Source: Acidovorax sp. SUPP3334
Lineage (GTDB): Bacteria > Pseudomonadota > Gammaproteobacteria > Burkholderiales > Burkholderiaceae_C
DNA: 64,000 nt
Assembly (NCBI RefSeq): GCF_030159055.1
Contig: NZ_BQXQ01000012.1
Span: forward strand, 1 to 64,000
Reading direction: 5' to 3'
Shown here: piece by piece, positions 25,012-35,893 of the stretch
How positions within the stretch are numbered: position 1 is the stretch's first letter
How the letters are laid out: each line of letters begins with the position of its first letter
The notes under the pieces: generated by a model
Told to the model about the DNA's origin: nothing
Seen by the model: only the letters and a program-made list of their open reading frames with translations
Databases searched by the model: none
Program-made: the position numbers and the translations under genes

Positions 25012-26203
25012 TGGGTTTCTCCGGAGACGTTGCGGCGGGCAGCAGGGCGCGCATGGCGGCCTGGCGCTGCTCTGGCGGCTGCGCCGCGAGGCGTTTGACC
25101 GCATCATAAAAGCGCGGCCAATCACGGCCTTCGCGATGGAACAGCGCCTCGAAGGCCGGCACCCATTCGTCATAGGCCGCCTGCGCGCCGAAAGCGGCGT
25201 TGTTGGCCTCGGCCACCCAGCGGTCGTAACCCGACAGCTGTGCGGGCGTGGCGCCGTCTTCGGCGATCCATCGAGCGCGCAGCGCGGCGTAATCGGCGCG
25301 AAACGCCTGCATGGCATCGTTTTTCAGGGCCTCGGCCTGCGCGCTGGCCGGGGGCGAAGCCGGGCCTTCCGAAGCATCGGACCCGTGGGCGGCATAGATG
25401 GCCGCCAGCCGTTCGCGGGCGGCGCGCGTGAGGGTTCGAAACGCATTGCGCCGCACATCGCCGCGCACGTAGTCGGCACGCGCCTGCGCAGTGGCGCGCT
25501 CGGCCAGCCAGCGCTCCACGCCCAGGCGCTCGACGGCGGTGGCGAATGATTCGTTGAACAGCGTGTCCCCGTTGGCATAGACCACCTGGTGCGCCAGTTC
25601 ATGGAACAGCAGCCGCACGAATTCGCCTTCGGGCCAACCGATGAAGGTGTTGAGCAGCGGGTCGCCCCCCGCCCAGTTCATGTAGCCCAGCGTGGAATAG
25701 GCGGGAACGCCATACACCCCCACTTCCAGCCCTTGGGCTGCCAAACGGGCGGCTTCGGCCCGGGCATCGGCCTCGCTGAAATAGCCGCGGTAGCCGATGC
25801 AGCCCGTGATCGGAAAGCACCAGCGGTAAAGCGTGAGCGAATAGGGTTTCGCGGCCACCACGTTCCACACCGCCGCGCGGCGGCCCAGGTCGGCATAGCG
25901 CCGGTAGCTGGCGTTGTCCGGCAGGCCCAGATCGGTCACCGCGAAGCGGCGGGCCTCTTGCGCCAGCGCCAGGCGGTCGCGCAGGGCCTGCGAGGTATCG
26001 CCGCGCGCCAGCCACGCATCGATGGGTTCGGCCGCGTGCATGAGCTGAAGGTGCCCGCGCACCGATTGCCAGTAGTAGGCCAGCGATTGCCCCGTGCTCG
26101 CGCAGCCGGAGAGAACCAGCGAGCAGGCCAGCAGGCAGCGCCGTGGCCACCGGGAAAGCGGCGTCGAAGAGGGAGTCAGGGGCATGCGATTTGGGTTCGG
26201 CAA
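25004..26203 (-). CDS. Predicted zinc aminopeptidase, lipoprotein (COG4324 type)
   Basis: The 399-residue protein has an N-terminal lipoprotein signal (hydrophobic LLACSLVLSGCAS lipobox) and a zinc-peptidase motif LLFHELAHQVVYANGD followed by FNESFATAVE, the gluzincin-like HExxH plus downstream Glu. This matches a conserved family annotated as predicted aminopeptidase. It is expected to be anchored in the outer membrane facing the periplasm. A second possible start lies six codons inside. It overlaps the downstream PHA-system gene. Confidence 0.83.
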   Translation of the reverse strand: MPNPNRMPLTPSSTPLSRWPRRCLLACSLVLSGCASTGQSLAYYWQSVRGHLQLMHAAEPIDAWLARGDTSQALRDRLALAQEARRFAVTDLGLPDNASYRRYADLGRRAAVWNVVAAKPYSLTLYRWCFPITGCIGYRGYFSEADARAEAARLAAQGLEVGVYGVPAYSTLGYMNWAGGDPLLNTFIGWPEGEFVRLLFHELAHQVVYANGDTLFNESFATAVERLGVERWLAERATAQARADYVRGDVRRNAFRTLTRAARERLAAIYAAHGSDASEGPASPPASAQAEALKNDAMQAFRADYAALRARWIAEDGATPAQLSGYDRWVAEANNAAFGAQAAYDEWVPAFEALFHREGRDWPRFYDAVKRLAAQPPEQRQAAMRALLPAATSPEKPIA

Positions 26204-26313
26204 CGGGCCCCCGAGGATAGCGAAGCCGCAGCCGCCCTTGGTGCCAAGGGGGCTGGGCCGATGCGCGCCTGTGCATGGGCCTTCGCCGGCCCCGCAGCGG
26301 GCAAAATTGCGCC

Positions 26314-27003
26314 ATGCCTGCCAAAGCCCCTCTTCCTGCGGAACCTCAGCCCATCCCCGTGCACGCCAGCGCCGGCCTGTTCACCGACGAGGCCGGCTGT
26401 CCTCGCTGCCAGTGGTGCAGCGCCACGCCGCTGTACCGCCACTATCACGACCACGAATGGGGCTTTCCGGTCGCGGATGACCGGCGCCTGTTCGAAAAGC
26501 TGTGTCTGGAGGGTTTCCAGGCAGGGCTCAGCTGGCTCACCATCCTGAACAAGCGCGAGGCGTTTCGCGCGGGTTTCGCGAATTTCGAGGCCGAGCAGGT
26601 CGCCCGTTTCGATTCGGCCGATGTGGATCGCCTGCTGGCCGATGCCGGCATCGTGCGCCACCGCGGCAAGATCGAATCGGCCATCCACAACGCGCAGCGC
26701 GTGCTGGAGCTGCGGCGCGAGTTCGGCTCGCTGGCGCACTACGTGTGGCGCTTCGCGCCGGCCGCCGCCGAAGGGCGGCCCGAGCACATCACGCTGGAGG
26801 CGGTGCGGGCCATGCCCACCACGCCGGCATCGGTGGCGCTGTCCAAAGACTTGAAGAAGCGCGGCTTCAGCTTCGTCGGCCCGACCACGATGTATGCCTT
26901 CATGCAGGCCATGGGGCTGGTCAACGACCATTTCGAAGGCTGCAGCGCGCGCGCGGCGGCCGGGGCGGCGCGTGCGGCGTTCGCGGTGCCCGGTCCGGGC
27001 TGA
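26314..27003 (+). CDS. tag: DNA-3-methyladenine glycosylase I
   Basis: The 229-residue protein matches Tag. The Cys/His zinc-snap region CPRCQWCSATPLYRHYHDHEWG is followed by LFEKLCLEGFQAGLSWLTIL. The helix-hairpin-helix-like middle contains DRLLADAGIVRHRGKIES, and the C-terminus has RGFSFVGPTTMYAFMQAMG then the zinc-site HFEGC. It excises 3-methyladenine from alkylated DNA. It starts about 20 residues upstream of the usual E. coli start, with a non-conserved Pro-rich leader. A convergent unknown gene follows after 15 bp. Confidence 0.93.
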   Translation: MPAKAPLPAEPQPIPVHASAGLFTDEAGCPRCQWCSATPLYRHYHDHEWGFPVADDRRLFEKLCLEGFQAGLSWLTILNKREAFRAGFANFEAEQVARFDSADVDRLLADAGIVRHRGKIESAIHNAQRVLELRREFGSLAHYVWRFAPAAAEGRPEHITLEAVRAMPTTPASVALSKDLKKRGFSFVGPTTMYAFMQAMGLVNDHFEGCSARAAAGAARAAFAVPGPG

Positions 27004-27018
27004 TCGCCGGGACGCGGG

Positions 27019-27567
27019 CTACACCACCGTATCGGACCGGATCACGATGCGGTCGAAACCCAGGTGCTGCATGCACTCGCGCAGGATGAGCAGCGTGGCG
27101 GCGAAGGCCGTGCCTTCGGGCAGCCCTTCCTGCGCCGGCGGGCGGCCCATGGCCACGGCGGCCAGCCGCTGGAAGGTGCGTTCCACGGCATCGAGCGGCA
27201 AGGCCATTTCGGGTTGGGCTTCGACGCCCGCTGCCAGCGCCACCTGCCGGATGCCTGCATCGGCCGTGTAGAGCGTGGTGCCCGGCGGCAGCACGGCGTA
27301 CACCGGCATCACCGCGTCCTCCACCATCTGGATCGCGTGCTCCAGCTCGCCTTCGGCCGGCGGATCGTGCCGCAAGCACGCCGCCGCCGTGGCGTAGTAG
27401 CCCACTTCCAGGGTGCGCAGCAGCCGGGCCTGGGCCTGCGTGCCGCTCGCGATGGAGGAGTGGCCTGCCCCGATGCGCAGCACCGTGATCGGGCTGCCGG
27501 CCAGCGGGCCCGCCTGCAACGCCTGGTACAGGGCGCCGGCGTCGTTGGGTGAAAGGTGGGTGGACAT
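27019..27567 (-). CDS. Hypothetical protein
   Basis: The 182-residue soluble protein was not recognised as a member of any named family. It is acidic, with Ala/Gly-rich segments such as VLRIGAGHSSIASGTQAQ and a C-terminal LILRECMQHLGFDRIVIRSD. The internal ATG at 27567 is preferred over the upstream one because the preceding 34 residues look like noncoding translation. There is no signal peptide or membrane segment. The 200 bp upstream (27568-27763) hold no gene. Confidence 0.55.
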   Translation of the reverse strand: MSTHLSPNDAGALYQALQAGPLAGSPITVLRIGAGHSSIASGTQAQARLLRTLEVGYYATAAACLRHDPPAEGELEHAIQMVEDAVMPVYAVLPPGTTLYTADAGIRQVALAAGVEAQPEMALPLDAVERTFQRLAAVAMGRPPAQEGLPEGTAFAATLLILRECMQHLGFDRIVIRSDTVV

Positions 27568-27763
27568 GGTGCGGTCCCGGCAGATGGAAAGGGTGGATCG
27601 ATTGTGCCTGCTGGCGGATCGCTGGTCCCCGATCAGGCCGCACGGGCATGCACCGCATCCATGCTCCATGCCGAAGCCCAGCCCAACGCTGCGGTCGTGG
27701 CTGGTGGGATCGCGTTGCTGCCGGTCCCGGTGACCTCCGTGCAGCGCTCAGCCGTCGCCCATG

Positions 27764-27788
27764 AAAAAAGCCCTCCGGAGAGGGCTTT
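27764..27788 (-). terminator. Rho-independent terminator
   Basis: On the minus strand, AGCCCTC and GAGGGCT pair around a 4-nt TCCG loop and are followed by a run of six T. It lies 30 nt downstream of the small basic gene at 27819-27989, whose transcript it should end. Confidence 0.8.
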
Positions 27789-27818
27789 GGCATCGCGCTG
27801 GGCGCGAAGGGGGCTTGT

Positions 27819-27989
27819 TCAGCCGCCCTTCTTGGAGCGCTTGCCGGGGTTCTTCTTGCTGCGGGTGGCGACGCCACGCTCCAGGCTCACGCGCTGGCCG
27901 CGGCCGGGGGTGGACAGGGTCACGCCGGGCAGTGGCTGTGGACGGGGGGCGCGCTTGCGGTCGGCTTCGGTAACGATCTTGTTGCCCAT
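27819..27989 (-). CDS. Small basic hypothetical protein (56 residues)
   Basis: A short gene with a strong AGGAG ribosome-binding site 9 nt before ATG (27989) encodes 56 residues rich in Lys, Arg, Pro and Gly. It starts MGNKIVTEADRKRAP and ends with a Lys/Arg/Gly tail (NPGKRSKKGG). It has its own terminator. The very basic character suggests nucleic-acid or ribosome association, but no family was recognised. Confidence 0.7.
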   Translation of the reverse strand: MGNKIVTEADRKRAPRPQPLPGVTLSTPGRGQRVSLERGVATRSKKNPGKRSKKGG

Positions 27990-28097
27990 TTGGGAGGCTC
28001 CTGGAGAGAAAAGTGAAAAACACGCTATTAGGCCATAGTGCGGCCGCCCTTTGTCCCGGCGGGTGCCGGGGGGGCTTGCGGCGGCAGCACGCGCGGC

Positions 28098-28499
28098 CTA
28101 TTCGGGCAGCACGGCGGTGGCTTCGATCTCGATGCGCGCGCGCGCTTCCATGAGCCCTGCGACCTGCACGCAGGCCATGGCCGGAAAGTGCTTGCCCAGC
28201 ACCTCGCGATAGGCGGCGCCCAGCTCCTTCAGGCGGGCGTTGTATTCCTCGCGGTCCACCACGTACCACGTCATGCGCACCAGGTGTTCGGGGCCGGCGC
28301 CCCCGGCTTCGAGCACGGCACGCACGTTCAGGAAGGTCTGGCGCGCCTGGGCGATGAAGTCGTCGCTCTCGAATTCCTGGCGGGCGTTCCAGCCGATCTG
28401 GCCGCCCACGAAGAGCAGCGTGCCGCGGGCGGCCACGCCATTGACGTAGCCCTTGGGGGGCGCCCAGTCGGGCGGTTGGAGTCGGGTGTGCAGGGTCAT
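28098..28499 (-). CDS. RidA family (YjgF/YER057c/UK114) protein
   Basis: The 133-residue protein has the chorismate-mutase-like RidA fold, with YVNGVAARGTLLFVGGQIGW, TFLNVRAVLEAGGAGPEHLVRMT and a C-terminal IEIEATAVLPE. RidA proteins hydrolyse reactive enamines/imines. The start codon overlaps the stop of the CoA ligase gene (ATGA), making it the last gene of the 2-aminobenzoate operon. Hydrolysis of the enamine or ketimine formed from 2-amino-5-oxocyclohexene-carbonyl-CoA is a plausible role. The family's conserved active-site Arg appears absent or shifted in this subgroup. Confidence 0.85.
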   Translation of the reverse strand: MTLHTRLQPPDWAPPKGYVNGVAARGTLLFVGGQIGWNARQEFESDDFIAQARQTFLNVRAVLEAGGAGPEHLVRMTWYVVDREEYNARLKELGAAYREVLGKHFPAMACVQVAGLMEARARIEIEATAVLPE

Positions 28500-30169
28500 G
28501 GCTTGGGGGCGGATTCGGACGGTGCGGCGGCCGCAGCGCTGTCGCGTGCCAGCGCGGCGGCCTGGCGCAGCTTGAAGCGCTGCAGCTTGCCGGTTTCGGT
28601 GCGCGGCAGCGCGGCGGCGAACTCCACGATGCGCGGGTATTTGAACGGGGCGATGCTGGCCTTCACGTGGTCCTGCAGCACCTTGGCCATGGCGCCGTCG
28701 CCGGTGTGGCCGGCGCGCAGCACGCAGATGGCCTTCACGACCATGCCGCGCTCTTCGTTGGGCACGCCGATCACGGCGCATTCGGCCACGGCAGGGTGGC
28801 GAAGCAGGGCGTCTTCGACCTCGGGGCCGCCCACGTTGTAGCCGGCCGTGATGATCATGTCGTCATCGCGCGCCTGGTAGAAGAAGTAGCCGTCGGCATC
28901 CTGCACGAAGGCATCGCCCGGGTGGTTCCAGCCGTTCTTCACATAGTTGCCCTGGCGCGCATCGTCCAGGTAGCGGCAGCCCGTGGGGCCGATCACGGCC
29001 AGCTTGCCGACCGTGCCGCGCGGCAACTCGCGCCCGCGCCCGTCCACCACCTTGGCCTGGTAGCCCGGCACCACGCGGCCGATGGCGCCGCGCCGCACGT
29101 CGCTGCCGGCCGACGAGATGAAGATGTGGAACATCTCGGTGGCACCGATGCCGTCGGTCATCTCGATGCCGGTGGCGTCCTTCCACAGCTGGCGCGTGGC
29201 GTCCGGCAGGGCCTCGCCCGCGCTCACGCAGGTGCGCAGCGCCGGCAGGCCCAGGGCCTTGGCGAAGGGCGCCATCTGCCGGTAGAACGTGGGCGCGGTG
29301 TAGCACACGGTGGCGCCCACCTCGCGCATCAGCCGCACCATCACCTCGGGGGTGTAGGGCACGTCGGGAAAGTACACGCTCGCGCAGGCGGCCATGGGAA
29401 AGAGCAGCAGCCCGCCCAGGCCGAAGGTGAACGCCAGCGGCGGCGAGCCGACCACGATGTCTTCGGGCGTGGAGCGCAGCACATGGTGCGGCCAGGCCCC
29501 GCAGGCCGCGAGCACGTCGCGGTGGCTGTGCACGGGCGCTTTCGGGTGCCCCGTGGTGCCGGAGGTGAAGGCCATGAGCGCGATGTCGTCGGCCGATGTG
29601 GGGCAGGCGGGCAACGGCGCGCACCCGGCCGCACGCACCAGCAGGTCACCGGCCGCCGGCGCGGTGTGAAACGGCACGATGGTGCGCAGCACCGGGTGCT
29701 GGGCCTGCGCGGCCTGCAGCTCGTCCAGCAGCCGGCCATCGCACAGCGCGGCAGCGGGCTGGGCGCGTTCGATCACGTCGGACAGCTCCCGCGCGCGCAG
29801 CAGCGGCATGGTGGCCACCGCGACCAGCCCGGCGTACACCACGGCCAGCCAGGCCAGCGACATCTCGGGCGTATTGCCGCCGCGCAGCAGCACGCGGTTG
29901 CCGGGCACCAGGCCCAGGCCGTTGACCAGCACGCTGGCGATGCGCGCCACCTCGTCCTGCGCCTGCGCGTAGGTCCAGGTGCGGGCGGGCGAGCGCAGCA
30001 GCGGGCGCCCGCCGTGGCCGGCCTGCGCCGCGCGCTCGAACAGCACCTGCACCAGGTTGGCCTGCGGCGGCACCTGCAGCTCGGGCAGGTCGTACAGCAG
30101 CGTGGGCCACTGTTCCCGGGGGGGAAGGCGGTCGTGGACGAATGGGTCGGTCTGTGCGCTGGGAATCAT
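28496..30169 (-). CDS. 2-aminobenzoate-CoA ligase (AMP-forming)
   Basis: The 557-residue acyl-adenylate enzyme has the P-loop MAFTSGTTGHPKAPVH, the GIGATEMFH motif, YQARDDDMIITAGYNVGGPE and the C-terminal catalytic Lys in PRTETGKLQRFKLR. It resembles benzoate- and 2-aminobenzoate-CoA ligases. Its place beside a 2-aminobenzoyl-CoA monooxygenase/reductase supports anthranilate as substrate, with salicylate or benzoate analogues as alternatives. It would catalyse the first step, forming the CoA thioester with ATP. The coding region ends in an ATGA overlap with ridA. Confidence 0.87.
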   Translation of the reverse strand: MIPSAQTDPFVHDRLPPREQWPTLLYDLPELQVPPQANLVQVLFERAAQAGHGGRPLLRSPARTWTYAQAQDEVARIASVLVNGLGLVPGNRVLLRGGNTPEMSLAWLAVVYAGLVAVATMPLLRARELSDVIERAQPAAALCDGRLLDELQAAQAQHPVLRTIVPFHTAPAAGDLLVRAAGCAPLPACPTSADDIALMAFTSGTTGHPKAPVHSHRDVLAACGAWPHHVLRSTPEDIVVGSPPLAFTFGLGGLLLFPMAACASVYFPDVPYTPEVMVRLMREVGATVCYTAPTFYRQMAPFAKALGLPALRTCVSAGEALPDATRQLWKDATGIEMTDGIGATEMFHIFISSAGSDVRRGAIGRVVPGYQAKVVDGRGRELPRGTVGKLAVIGPTGCRYLDDARQGNYVKNGWNHPGDAFVQDADGYFFYQARDDDMIITAGYNVGGPEVEDALLRHPAVAECAVIGVPNEERGMVVKAICVLRAGHTGDGAMAKVLQDHVKASIAPFKYPRIVEFAAALPRTETGKLQRFKLRQAAALARDSAAAAAPSESAPKP

Positions 30170-30175
30170 GGTCTG

Positions 30176-31522
<1,347 letters not shown>

Positions 31523-31526
31523 GGGC

Positions 31527-32381
31527 TCAATCCCCCGCGAACACGGGCTTCTGCTTGGCCGCGAACGCTTCGTAGGCGCGGCGGAAGTCCTGCGTCTGCA
31601 TGCAGATCGCCTGGGCCTGGGCCTCGGCCTCGATGGCCTGGTCGATGGTCATGCTCCACTCCTGGCCCAGCATGGTCTTGGTCATGCCGTGCGCGAACGT
31701 GGGGCCCTCGGCCAGCGTGCGGGCCATGCCCTGCACCTGCGCCAGCAGGTCGGCCGATTCGTGCAGGCCGTTGAAAAAGCCCCAGGCCAGCCCTTCCTGC
31801 GCGGTCATCGCGCGGCCGGTGAACAGCAGCTCTGACGCGCGGCCCTGGCCGATCATCCGCGGCAGCAGCGCGCAGGCGCCCATGTCGGCGCCGGCCAGCC
31901 CCACGCGGGTGAAGAGGAAGGCGGTGCGCGCCGCGGGCGTGCCGTAGCGCAGGTCGCAGGCCAGCGCCACCATGGCGCCGGCGCCCGCGCAAATGCCGTC
32001 GATGGCGCCCAGCACCGGCTGCGGGCAGGCGCGGATGGCCTTCACCAGGTCGCCCGTCATGCGGGTGAACTCCAGCAGCTCGGGCATGGTCATGCCGGTG
32101 AGCGGGCCGATGATTTCATGCACGTCGCCGCCCGAGCAGAAGTTGCCGCCCGCGCCGGTCACCACCACGGCCTTCACATCGGTGGCCGTGCGCAGCGCGC
32201 CGAAGAAGTCGCGCAGCTCGGCATAGCTTTGAAAGGTGAGCGGGTTCTTGCGCTCGGGCCGGTCCAGCGTGATGGTGCCCACGCCGCCGTCGAAGTGCCA
32301 TGCGAAATGCTGTGCCGCGTAGGGCGCCCGGGGCTCGAACTGCGGGCGCATGGGGTTGCCTGCGGAGATGTAGTGCTTCAT
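31527..32381 (-). CDS. Enoyl-CoA hydratase/isomerase family protein
   Basis: The 284-residue crotonase-fold protein has the oxyanion-hole segments [15 protein letters not shown] and [21 protein letters not shown] and begins its fold at [21 protein letters not shown]. It starts inside the stop of the MarR gene (ATGA). The usual catalytic Glu region reads [19 protein letters not shown], so one canonical acidic residue may be replaced and the exact reaction is uncertain. It probably acts in ring opening or beta-oxidation steps after the monooxygenase/reductase. Confidence 0.88.
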   Translation of the reverse strand: MKHYISAGNPMRPQFEPRAPYAAQHFAWHFDGGVGTITLDRPERKNPLTFQSYAELRDFFGALRTATDVKAVVVTGAGGNFCSGGDVHEIIGPLTGMTMPELLEFTRMTGDLVKAIRACPQPVLGAIDGICAGAGAMVALACDLRYGTPAARTAFLFTRVGLAGADMGACALLPRMIGQGRASELLFTGRAMTAQEGLAWGFFNGLHESADLLAQVQGMARTLAEGPTFAHGMTKTMLGQEWSMTIDQAIEAEAQAQAICMQTQDFRRAYEAFAAKQKPVFAGD

Positions 32382-32875
32382 GCCTTGCTTTCCTGAAAGG
32401 TGGGGGCGGGCTGCGCGTGCGCTTTCACTTTGCCGAGCAGCCGGTGCAGGGTGGCGATGTCGCGCTCGCCCAGCGGGCCGAACGCATCGACGATCCACTG
32501 CGCATGCGCGTGGGCCATCGCGTCGAACTGTTCGCGCCCGTGGGGCGTGAGCCGCACGAGGAACACGCGGCGGTCGCCCGCCACGTCCACGCGCTCGACC
32601 AGGCCTTCGGCGACGAGCTGGTCGGTGATGCCCGTCACGTTGCCGCTGGTGACCATCATGCGGCGCGAGAGATCCTTCATCTTCAGGCCCTCGGGCGCGC
32701 GCTCCAGCTGCGCCATCAGGTCGAATCGCGGCAGCGTGGTGCCGAACTGGTCGCGCAGCCGGGTGCGGACCTGCTTTTCCACCAGTTGCGTGCAGGTGAG
32801 CAGGCGCAGCCACAGGCGCAGGGCCTCCGGGTGCTCGCTGGGCGCGGCGTCGTGCAGGCGGGCTTCGAGGTCCAT
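32378..32875 (-). CDS. MarR-family transcriptional regulator
   Basis: The 165-residue protein has a winged helix ([20 protein letters not shown], then [18 protein letters not shown]) flanked by long dimerisation helices. MarR repressors of aromatic-acid operons commonly bind CoA thioesters. It lies second in the operon, between the monooxygenase/reductase and the hydratase. The probable operator is the imperfect palindrome overlapping the -10 of the operon promoter at 35324-35335, which would make the operon autoregulated. Confidence 0.9.
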   Translation of the reverse strand: MDLEARLHDAAPSEHPEALRLWLRLLTCTQLVEKQVRTRLRDQFGTTLPRFDLMAQLERAPEGLKMKDLSRRMMVTSGNVTGITDQLVAEGLVERVDVAGDRRVFLVRLTPHGREQFDAMAHAHAQWIVDAFGPLGERDIATLHRLLGKVKAHAQPAPTFQESKA

Positions 32876-32880
32876 CGCTC

Positions 32881-35313
32881 TCAATCCGTCGCTTCGGTTG
32901 CTATTTTTTTGATAGCTATGCTCCCTAGTGGTGATTGCGCCAGGGCCTGTTTTTGCTTGGATGCCTCGCGCAGCATCTGGTCGCGGCCGGCCCAGTAGGG
33001 GCGCGGCCAGTGCACCTGGCGGCTGGCCGCCTCGCCCAGTTGCGCGGCGGCGTGCAGCGTCCAGGCGGGGTCGGCCAGGTGCGGTCGGGCGATGGCGCAC
33101 AGGTCGGCGCGGCCGGCGGCGATGATGCCGTTGGCATGGTCGGCCTCGCTGATGGCGCCCACGGCCATGGTGGCGATTTCCACCTCGTTGCGGATGCGGT
33201 CTGCGAACGGCGTCTGGTACATGCGCCCGTACACCGGCCGGGCCGCGCGGGTCGTCTGTCCGGAAGAGACGTCGATCAGGTCGCAGCCCGCGGCCTTGAA
33301 CCACCGCGCGATGGCCACGGCGTCGTCCGGCGTGGTGCCGCCGGGCGCCCAGTCGTGGGCCGAGATGCGCACGCTCATGGGGCGCTCGGCGGGCCATGCG
33401 GCGCGCAGGGCCGCGAACACCTCCAGCGGGAAGCGGCAGCGGTTTTCCAGGCTGCCGCCGTAGTCGTCGGTGCGCTGGTTGGTGAGCGGGCTGATGAAGC
33501 TGGCCAGCAGGTAGCCGTGCGCGCAGTGCAGTTCCAGCCAGTCGAAGCCGCAGGCCGCGGCGCGCTCCGTGCTGGCCACGAAGGCGGCGGTGAGCCCGTC
33601 CATGTCGGCGCGCGTCAGGGCGGCGGGTGTCTGGTTCTGCGGGCCGTAGGGCAGGGCGCTGGCGGCGCGCAGCGGCCAGTTGCCGTGCGGGTCGCCCTCG
33701 GGCAGGGGCTCGTCCGTGCCTTCCCAGCCCACGCGGGTGGAGCCCTTGGGGCCGCTGTGGCCCAACTGCAGGCCGATCTTCGCGCGGCTGCTGCCGTGCA
33801 CGAAGGCGACGATGCGCGCGAAGGCGGCTTGCTGGGCATCGGTCCACAGCCCGGTGCAGGCGGGCGTGATGCGGCCGTCGGGCGTGGGGCTGGTCATCTC
33901 CACCATCACCAGCGCCGCGCCGCCCAGCGCGCGGGCGCCCAGGTGCACCAGGTGGAAATCCTGCGGCACGCCATCGACCGCGCTGTAGGTGGCCATGGGC
34001 GAGACGACGATGCGGTTATCGAGCGTGAGGCCGCGCAGCGTGAAGGGCGTGAGCATGGGTGGCACCGCGCCGCGTTGCCCTGAAGCGGCCGGGGCCGGGG
34101 CGGCTTCCACCGGGCCGCGGCCCACGGTGGGGCGCGCCTGGGCCAGCCAGGCCTCGTAGCCCTCCAGCCACGGCGCATCGCGCAGGCGCAGGTTTTCGTG
34201 GCTGATGCGCTGGCTGCGCGTGAGCAGCGAATAGGCGAACTGCTCCACCGGCAGGCGGCTGTAGCGCGCCACGTTCTCGAACCATTCGGTGGAGTTGCGC
34301 GCGGCGTTCTGGATCTTGAGCACCTCGACGCTGCGGCGCGCCTCGTAGTCTTGCAGGGCGGCATCGAGCGGCGCGCCCGTGGCGAGCGCCTGGGCCAGGT
34401 CGATGGCGTCTTCCAGCGCGAGCTTGGTGCCGCTGCCGATCGAGAAATGCGCCGTGTGGGCGGCGTCGCCCATCAGCACGATCGGCACGGACTTGCCGCC
34501 AACGGTTTCGCGGTGCACCCAGGTGTTGCAGATCACGCGCGGAAAGCGAATCCAGTTGGCCGAGCCGCGCAGGTGCGTGGCGTTGCTGATCAGCGCGTGC
34601 CCGCCCAGGTAGGGCGCGAAGAGCTTCTCGCAGAACGCGATCGCCTCGGGCTGCTCCATGCGGTCCAACCCATGGGCCTGCCACATGGCCTCGGGCGTCT
34701 CGACGATGAAGGTGGAGGTGTCCGCATCGAACTGGTAGGCATGGGCCTGGAACCAGCCGTGCTCGGTTTCCTCGAAGGCGAAGGTGAAGGCGTCGAACTT
34801 CTGGTGCGTGCCCAGCCACACGAAGCGGCAAAGGCGCAGGTCGATGTCGGGCTGGAAGACCTCGGCATAGCGCGTGCGGATGCGGCTGTTCAGGCCGTCG
34901 CTGGCGATCACCAGGTCGGCGCCGTAGCGGGCGGCCAGGGCCTGGTCGTCGGCCACGTCGGTCTCGAACACCAGCTCCACCCCCAGCGCCAGGCAGCGCT
35001 CCTGCAGGATGTTCAGCAGCCGCTTGCGCCCGATGCCGCAAAAGCCGTGGCCGCTGGAGCGCACGCTGCGCCCGCGCAGGAACACCTCGACGTCGTCCCA
35101 GTGGTTGAACGCGTCGCCGATCTGCGCGGCGCTCTCGGGGTCCGCCGCCTGCAGGTTGGCCAGCGTCTGGTCCGACAGCACCACACCCCAGCCGAAGGTA
35201 TCGAACGGGCGGTTGCGCTCCACCACCACGATGCGGTGCGCCGGGTTCTGCCGTTTCATCAGCAGGGCGAAATAAAGGCCGGCGGGACCACCACCGATGC
35301 ACAGGATGTTCAT
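32881..35313 (-). CDS. Bifunctional 2-aminobenzoyl-CoA (or salicylyl-CoA) monooxygenase/reductase
   Basis: The 810-residue fusion has an N-terminal class A FAD monooxygenase ([17 protein letters not shown]-type motif [19 protein letters not shown] motif [18 protein letters not shown]) joined to a C-terminal Old Yellow Enzyme-type flavin barrel from about residue 420 ([46 protein letters not shown]). This is the architecture of Azoarcus ACMR, which hydroxylates and then reduces 2-aminobenzoyl-CoA, and of salicylyl-CoA 5-hydroxylases. It is first in the operon. The last 25 residues (from [16 protein letters not shown]) are encoded by a dispersed repeat and look like a tail extension. Confidence 0.9.
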   Translation of the reverse strand: MNILCIGGGPAGLYFALLMKRQNPAHRIVVVERNRPFDTFGWGVVLSDQTLANLQAADPESAAQIGDAFNHWDDVEVFLRGRSVRSSGHGFCGIGRKRLLNILQERCLALGVELVFETDVADDQALAARYGADLVIASDGLNSRIRTRYAEVFQPDIDLRLCRFVWLGTHQKFDAFTFAFEETEHGWFQAHAYQFDADTSTFIVETPEAMWQAHGLDRMEQPEAIAFCEKLFAPYLGGHALISNATHLRGSANWIRFPRVICNTWVHRETVGGKSVPIVLMGDAAHTAHFSIGSGTKLALEDAIDLAQALATGAPLDAALQDYEARRSVEVLKIQNAARNSTEWFENVARYSRLPVEQFAYSLLTRSQRISHENLRLRDAPWLEGYEAWLAQARPTVGRGPVEAAPAPAASGQRGAVPPMLTPFTLRGLTLDNRIVVSPMATYSAVDGVPQDFHLVHLGARALGGAALVMVEMTSPTPDGRITPACTGLWTDAQQAAFARIVAFVHGSSRAKIGLQLGHSGPKGSTRVGWEGTDEPLPEGDPHGNWPLRAASALPYGPQNQTPAALTRADMDGLTAAFVASTERAAACGFDWLELHCAHGYLLASFISPLTNQRTDDYGGSLENRCRFPLEVFAALRAAWPAERPMSVRISAHDWAPGGTTPDDAVAIARWFKAAGCDLIDVSSGQTTRAARPVYGRMYQTPFADRIRNEVEIATMAVGAISEADHANGIIAAGRADLCAIARPHLADPAWTLHAAAQLGEAASRQVHWPRPYWAGRDQMLREASKQKQALAQSPLGSIAIKKIATEATD
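32898..32961 (-). repeat. Dispersed 64-bp Comamonadaceae-type repeat, copy B (coding)
   Basis: This is gapless and about 77% identical by eye to the reverse complement of 11601-11664. It shares TTGCTAT, ATAGC, the CTCCCTAGTG core, ATTGCGC and TTTTTGCTTG. It lies entirely within the 3' end of the monooxygenase/reductase gene and supplies codons for the [18 protein letters not shown] tail, ending 17 bp before the stop codon. Confidence 0.8.
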
Positions 35314-35321
35314 GCGAGAAA

Positions 35322-35349
35322 ATTTTAGGCTTAAACAAAATGCTGTCAA
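35322..35349 (-). promoter_or_regulatory. Sigma-70 promoter of the 2-aminobenzoate operon with overlapping palindrome
   Basis: On the minus strand a perfect -35 TTGACA (35349-35344) and a -10 TAAAAT (35327-35322) are separated by 16 bp. Only 8 nt lie between the -10 and the ATG at 35313, so the transcript should begin at or within a few bases of the start codon. The imperfect palindrome TTTAAGCCTAAA (35335-35324) overlaps the -10 and is the best candidate for the MarR operator. Confidence 0.75.
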
Positions 35350-35566
35350 CGGGATTTAGCCGGCCTGTCGGACAACCGCCCATTGACGCTGCCCGGCACC
35401 GGCTGAAGAATCGAAGGCATGCCGAGGCGGCGTTCCTGCCCTTGGCGCAGTGGCCGGCGCGCAGTCGGACTATCCTTTCACCCGCGACGACCTGTACGGC
35501 CGCACCGGCCCCGCCGGACCTCGACGGCTGCCACTCCCTTTTTTATCGACGGAATCCCTGACTGCC

Positions 35567-35893
35567 ATGCTCTACAAATTCAAATCCCGCGCCACGGCCG
35601 ATGTCATCATGCTGGAGCCCAATGGCCGCCAGTTGCTGCAGATCATGGGCAAGTCCACCGATCCGCACGGCATCGTCACCGCAGCGCAAATCCCCGCAGC
35701 GCTCCAGGCGCTGGAGGCCGCCATCGCTGCCGACGAAGCCAAGGGCCGGCCCGATGCAGCCGAGGAAGACGCCGCCGGCGAGGACGATGCTGCGGGCGAG
35801 CGCTCCGATACCGTGCGCCTTCGCCAGCGCGCGGCCCCCATCATCGACATGCTCAAGCGCAGCGCAGCCGAAGGCCACGACGTGGTCTGGTAA
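35567..35893 (+). CDS. DUF1840 domain-containing protein
   Basis: The 108-residue protein begins MLYKFKSRATADVIMLEPNG and has LQIMGK and a C-terminal RAAPIIDMLKRSAAEGHDVVW, the full DUF1840 pattern, a small betaproteobacterial family of unknown function. The middle is a low-complexity acidic segment (EEDAAGEDDAAGE). The start at 35567 is preferred over an upstream in-frame ATG because the extra residues are not family-like. It appears to be the last clear host gene before the prophage boundary zone. Confidence 0.88.
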   Translation: MLYKFKSRATADVIMLEPNGRQLLQIMGKSTDPHGIVTAAQIPAALQALEAAIAADEAKGRPDAAEEDAAGEDDAAGERSDTVRLRQRAAPIIDMLKRSAAEGHDVVW

